Source: Purshia tridentata (taxonomy: Eukaryota; Streptophyta; Magnoliopsida; Rosales; Rosaceae). Taken from it: a stretch of 64,000 nucleotides of DNA. The notes beneath the pieces are model-generated. The model was given only the letters and a program-made list of their open reading frames with translations, was not told the DNA's origin and ran no database searches. Position 1 is the first letter of the stretch; the number at the start of each line of letters is the position of its first letter. This document shows positions 59,483-64,000 of the stretch, one piece after another. Both the position numbers and the translations under genes were made by a program. The stretch is from assembly GCA_003254885.1 (NCBI GenBank), contig QANT01001427.1, positions 1 through 64,000 on the forward strand, in the 5' to 3' direction.

Positions 59483-60703
59483 TTCGGGAAATTAGAAAAA
59501 GATCGGCGATGTCTTCCTGCGAGCTCGGTTTCCAGGTGAAGCAGCAGGGAGTCGCCTAAGGCTGAGGCTGAGTCCTGGGGGAAATGATCTGTTTCGCGGG
59601 TAGTCTGGTTAGAGCGAAAATGCGTTGCCAGTTAAAGGAGGCGAAAAGTGATACATAACTATATGAGCATTCCAGATTTTTTCATAAATGCACACCCCTT
59701 GTTGCTATTTCCACTCTCTATCGTTGGAGGTGTTGTGCCTTTCGGCCCTTTCCACTCTCATTTTTAGTTTTTTTTTTTTTTCATATAATAAAATATTGTA
59801 AAATGATCATATATATTTTTTTTAGCCAACTGAAAATTATTATGCCTAAAAGACTACACTCCATTAAAGTTCAATGAGCAATATGAATGGTTTAGCATGA
59901 TAGCAAGATAGCATCACAATAAACTAAGTTATGAAATTCCATAAACTTTCGTTATTTTATTTTATGGAATAATTTTCCTATATTTTGTTTAAAAGGTATA
60001 CATATGTGGGTTTTATGAAGATAAAAATAAAATTATCGCTTTCATCTCTTTCATCTCTTTTATATATACTCTCATTCAATAATGGTCCAATTATCCAAAC
60101 ATTTAAATAGTTTATTTGTTAGTAATAAATGAAATGCAAGATAGGTCCGAATTAAATTAATATGACACCATCCCTATATTGAATGAACTAATTCAGTAAA
60201 CAAATTTGTTAAGGGTAACATTCTTCATTATGTGGATTCAATGGGTTGTATAGACTAGAGGGTAATCATGATTGCAAATGTCTAACATTCGAATTTCATT
60301 ATAAAAAAAAGTAAATAAAATTGTTTTTGATGTATGGAGTATGGAGAGCCAGGCCCAATAAAAAAGTATGAGGAACCAGGCCCAAAAAGCTACACGTGTG
60401 GAGAGCTAGCCCAAAAATTAAAAGGTGTAAGTGGGGCAAATACAATAATTAATTAATGGACAAAATTGCCCTTCGTACTTCTGAGTGTCGTTCCTCAATT
60501 TGCCGTAAAATAAAGCAACACTGCGCCTCGATACAAATAGTTCGACTGCTGCTCCCTCTTCTATTACAAAAGTTACGGAACCAATTCAATTCCACCATAG
60601 CCTTGTAGCAGTGGAGCGAACGGCGGTTTTTCTGAAATAGTAGGGTTTAGGTTTTGTACCTGAGCCACAACCAGTGAGCGAGGAACCCAAAGGTCAAACA
60701 GCC
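59483..60703. other. Divergent promoter region, DUF4091 gene and CSN4
   Basis: The two genes start about 1.2 kb apart in opposite directions. 59483-59640 is the likely 5' UTR of the DUF4091 gene; 60500-60703 is likely the CSN4 leader. The middle is AT-rich; the site II/G-box cluster is listed separately. No gene is seen. Confidence 0.55.
60352..60413 (+). promoter_or_regulatory. Site II / G-box cluster upstream of CSN4
   Basis: Within 62 bases there are two GGCCCA sites (60352 and 60379) and one AGCCCA (60408), the reverse of TGGGCY site II elements bound by TCP factors, plus a CACGTG G-box core at 60393-60398. They sit about 290-350 bases before the CSN4 start codon. Such clusters are common at constitutively expressed plant genes; activity here is inferred from motif content only. 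Confidence 0.5.
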
Positions 60704-63700
60704 ATGGAGAGTGCCTTCGCGAGCGCCTCTGCTATCTCAGACCAGAGGCAAAAGATCGAGCAGTATAAGCACATTCTCTCAACCGTGATTTCCTCGAACG
60801 ACGTCGTCCAGGCCAAGAAGTTCATCGATCACAGTTAAATTCCTAATACTCTTTCTCATTTGTTTCCGAACCTTGTTCTTTTTTTTCTTTTTCCTTTTTG
60901 TGGAGCAACTTGTTGAGGCCTATATGTGTTTCTCGTGTACACTTCAGTGTTGTCGGACGATGTCCCTTTGGTGGTTTCGCGGCAAATTTTGCAGACTTTT
61001 GCGCAAGAATTAGGGCAGTTAGAGCCGGAGACCCAGAAGGAGATTGCTCACTATTCCCTTGCTCAGATTCAGCCTCGGGTCGTTTCATTTGAAGAACAGG
61101 TTCGTTTTGGTTTTTTTCTTTTTTTAATGTTTTCATCTATATAATAATATCGAGAATCAGCCATTTGCACTTATTTTCTTCGAATCCTTTGAGGTTGTAT
61201 TTCATATTACCTCCTAGTTACTTGTTATTGAGGAATTTCGTTATGTAAGTTTGTTGAGAATTGAGATTGATGGACTTCTCCATGTGGATTTCTTTACTTT
61301 GATTATATGGTTTCATGTGTTGCAGGTGCTGATAATAAGAGAGAAACTTGCGGAATTGTACGAGTCTGAGCAGCAGTGGTCAAAAGCAGCTCAGATGCTT
61401 AGTGGCATTAGTCTAGACTCTAGCATGAGGTCTGAGAATCAGATCCTTTTGTTTATTTAGTGTCTTATTTCTCATTAGAATGGATTCTGGGAATAACAAT
61501 TCATATGTTTTTTATATTCCTTCAGAGTGATCGATGACACATTCAGGTTATCAAAATGTGTCCAAATTGCTCGCCTATATCTTGAGGTATGGATTTATTT
61601 TTTAATAGGATGTGTTAATAACTTAATATATATAGAGGTAATGGTGTAATTGCAGATGAAGTTTTGTACATTGGTTTTGTAGGATGATGATGCTGTCAAT
61701 GCAGAAGCCTTTATTAATAAAGCTTCGTTCTTGGTTAGCAACAGTCAGCATGAAGTATTGAATTTACAATATAAGGTTTGACATTGTTGGGTCAGTGAAA
61801 TTAATTGGATTCAAGTCTGCGTGCTTTTAGCATTTCTTAATTGCCTCTATCCCTCGTTTTCATACTATCAGGTTTGCTATGCAAGGATTTTAGATCTAAA
61901 GAGGAAGTTCTTGGAAGCAGCATTACGTTATTATGACATTTCTCAGATTGAAAAGAGGCAAATTGGAGATGAGTATGTCAAGTTTAATTGATCTAGACTC
62001 ATGAATTTGTTTTGATGATCTGTATATGGAGTATGAATAACTGTATAACGAGTATGAATAATATATATGGTTGACTTGTGATAATTGTGGCGTGCTTTTT
62101 CTCTCCACCTTTTTCTCCCCACTTTTTTCATTCTGGTTATATGTGACACTTGAATAAAAAATCATACAAGTTCATTCATATTGTTGCAGAGAGATTGATG
62201 AGGAAGCACTGGAGCAAGCCCTATCTGCTGCAGTTACATGTACAATTTTGGCTGCTGCAGGACCCCAACGGTCTCGTGTTCTTGCCACTCTCTACAAGGT
62301 AAACTTCTTTACCTGGTGATTATTAATTTGATGTTCATTTCACATTTTGTTGATACCTTGGGGTTTTGATTCAGGATGAGCGATGCTCAAAATTGAAAAT
62401 TTATCCAATACTCCAAAAGGTTCTCTCTCTCTCTCTCTCTCTCATACATGCCCAGACAGTTTTGTATAATCTTTTGCCTTTTTTCTTCCTCCTTCCGTAC
62501 ATTACACTTGCTGTTGCTTTAATGGGTATCTATATTAATTAGGTGTATTTGGAGAGAATTTTGAGGAAACCAGAAATTGATGCATTTTCTGAAGAGTTGA
62601 AACCACATCAGGTTATAAACTTTCTTCCCCTCTATTTCAGATGTTGCATCTGTACAAATACTTTTTGTTGGAAGCCATAATAGTTATGTTATTTTTATTT
62701 CAACAGAAAGCACTTCTACCGGACAATTTTACAGTGCTAGATCGTGCAATGATTGAACATAATCTTCTTAGTGCCAGCAAACTTTACACAAATATAAGGT
62801 TGGAGATATGTTCCCGTTTATTTTTCTTTCAATTTATGTTCATTTAGTGGGACCATTTGTTCTATTTTTCTTGATTTCTGTGGCAGTTTTGATGAGTTGG
62901 GCACCTTGCTGGGAATTGAGCCTCATAAGGTACTGTTTTCTTTTGCTCTGCTGCTAGAACTGCATTTTAAATAGTTCTCTTACACACCAAATAAAAGTTG
63001 GTTTGAAAGGGTTGGTATTATTGACTTGATATGTTTTTTTAAGAAATTGACTTGATGTGTTTCTGCTTTTGATTGCTTTGTGGTAATTTACTGTGAAATA
63101 GTGGCTGTACCATTAAATCTGCTTTCTAACATTATTTAAGGCTTCCCATTTACTGTGGTAATTGACGTGTTTTCTGAACTCCTAAAAGTCTATATTTCGG
63201 TTATGTTCAGTCTTGTGTTTTACCTTGTCATACAATAGCCCTGCTCCTTTTAGCTCCAATGAGTTAGATTTCTGTTCTCATTCATCTCTCTTCCTCTCTC
63301 TCTCTATTAACAATATATTATGGTTCATGTTTCCTCAAAAGGGTTAAATATGTGGCTTGCAGGCTGAGAAGATTGCATCAAGAATGATATATGAGGATAG
63401 AATGAGGGGATCTATTGATCAGGTATGATTTACAACTTGTTGCTTATGTCAATCATGAATGGCTCAAAGTCATCTCTGCTTATGATATAGAAATTGGGCC
63501 TAATTCGTTGCAGGAACCACTTCCAGTTTTCATTTGATGAGAACTATAAATGTTCTTTAATCCCTTTGTGGTCTGAGTTTCATTTTGTATTCAGGAAAGC
63601 TGCAGAATATGTCTTGCTTTCACTATGACAAACTAAAAGCTTCGCAAATTGATGGAAGTGGAAATATGTTTATAATTTAACATGCTTTACATCTCCTATC

Positions 63701-63898
63701 TACCTCTTTTACTGGGATGAATGAGATTCAAGAATAGTTTGTTTGACTTTGCAATCCATTCAAAATAAGTGACTTTTTGTTACAAGCTTTATTTCTATCT
63801 TTTACATCCCAGCATTTATCTGAGAAGTTCTATAATAGGTGGAAGCTATCATTCATTTTGAGGATGACACTGAAGAGCTGCAACAATGGGATCAGCAG
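60704..63898 (+). CDS. CSN4: COP9 signalosome subunit 4 (partial, 3' end missing)
   Basis: PCI-domain subunit of the COP9 signalosome, the nuclear complex that removes NEDD8 from cullins and represses photomorphogenesis. Thirteen exons are visible: 60704-60833, 60948-61099, 61326-61429, 61526-61586, 61683-61775, 61872-61972, 62190-62298, 62375-62419, 62543-62611, 62707-62798, 62887-62929, 63363-63422 and 63839-63898. They give 373 residues in one frame; the family has about 397, so only a short last exon lies beyond the window. The N-terminus is [20 protein letters not shown]. Helical repeats include [20 protein letters not shown]; the PCI winged helix spans [20 protein letters not shown] and [20 protein letters not shown]. 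The feature end is the last exon seen, not a stop codon. Confidence 0.94.
62422..62443. repeat. (TC)n microsatellite in CSN4 intron 8
   Basis: Perfect CT run starting three bases after the donor G/GTT, so the intron begins GTTCTCTCTCT. Length likely varies between alleles. Confidence 0.9.
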
Positions 63899-64000
63899 GT
63901 AATTATCTGCCTCAATTAGCATCCAATAATCAATATTTGTTGGGTAGTGCTTGGAGTTCAAAATTTTACAAATTCTGTTCCACAATATGTCAATGTTTCT

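Noticed and set aside
4536-63898. UBC12 and CSN4 as a functional cluster for the NEDD8 cycle
   Set aside because: Both act on cullin neddylation, but they lie 55 kb apart with ten unrelated genes between; plants rarely cluster such genes, so chance linkage is the simpler reading.

Overview
This is a stretch of plant nuclear DNA, almost certainly from a eudicot. Genes carry several short introns with GT/AG borders, spacers are AT-rich, and every recognisable protein is a plant-type family. Protein sequences and the tight gene spacing fit a rosid, perhaps Rosaceae such as Prunus; that is an inference, not a demonstration. I spliced thirteen protein-coding genes by eye. For the twelve complete ones the proposed exons add up to an open frame; the last is cut by the window end. 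There are also two tRNA-Asp genes.

Layout. 1-3.4 kb: AT-rich DNA with a few exon-like relics. 3.46-3.88 kb: a 209-bp tandem duplication, each copy carrying a tRNA-Asp(GUC). 4.5-5.7 kb (+): the NEDD8-conjugating enzyme UBC12/RCE1. 6.8-7.95 kb (+): a BZR1/BES1 brassinosteroid transcription factor. 9.3-10.1 kb (+): PEX11A. 12.7-15.2 kb (+): the acyltransferase LPEAT1. 16.4-17.9 kb (-): a PPPDE/deSI-type thiol peptidase. 21.9-25.6 kb (-): the auxilin-like J protein JAC1. 26.7-28.7 kb (-): an RRA-type GT77 arabinosyltransferase. 29.7-32.5 kb (-): a PP2C phosphatase. 34.1-44.2 kb (-): four head-to-tail CYP721A cytochrome P450 genes followed by the scar of a fifth. 46.5-49.3 kb (-): an INDETERMINATE-domain zinc finger. 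53.4-59.5 kb (-): a 16-exon DUF4091/GH123-like protein. 60.7 kb to the end (+): COP9 signalosome subunit CSN4, cut by the window edge.

The genes are independent units, not an operon. From memory of the Arabidopsis map, the order BZR1, JAC1, RRA, CYP721A matches At1g75080-At1g75130, and PEX11A with the PPPDE peptidase matches At1g47750/At1g47740. The window therefore looks like an ancient conserved block with other genes interleaved. Two genes act on the cullin-NEDD8 cycle in opposite directions (UBC12 attaches NEDD8; the COP9 signalosome removes it), but they lie 55 kb apart and this is probably chance.

The most dynamic part is the CYP721A array, with a recent duplication of a whole 2.8-kb unit, an insertion in one spacer, a conserved upstream block and a deleted copy. 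I saw no CRISPR array, no intact transposon and no clearly undescribed system. The least characterised intact gene is the DUF4091 protein.
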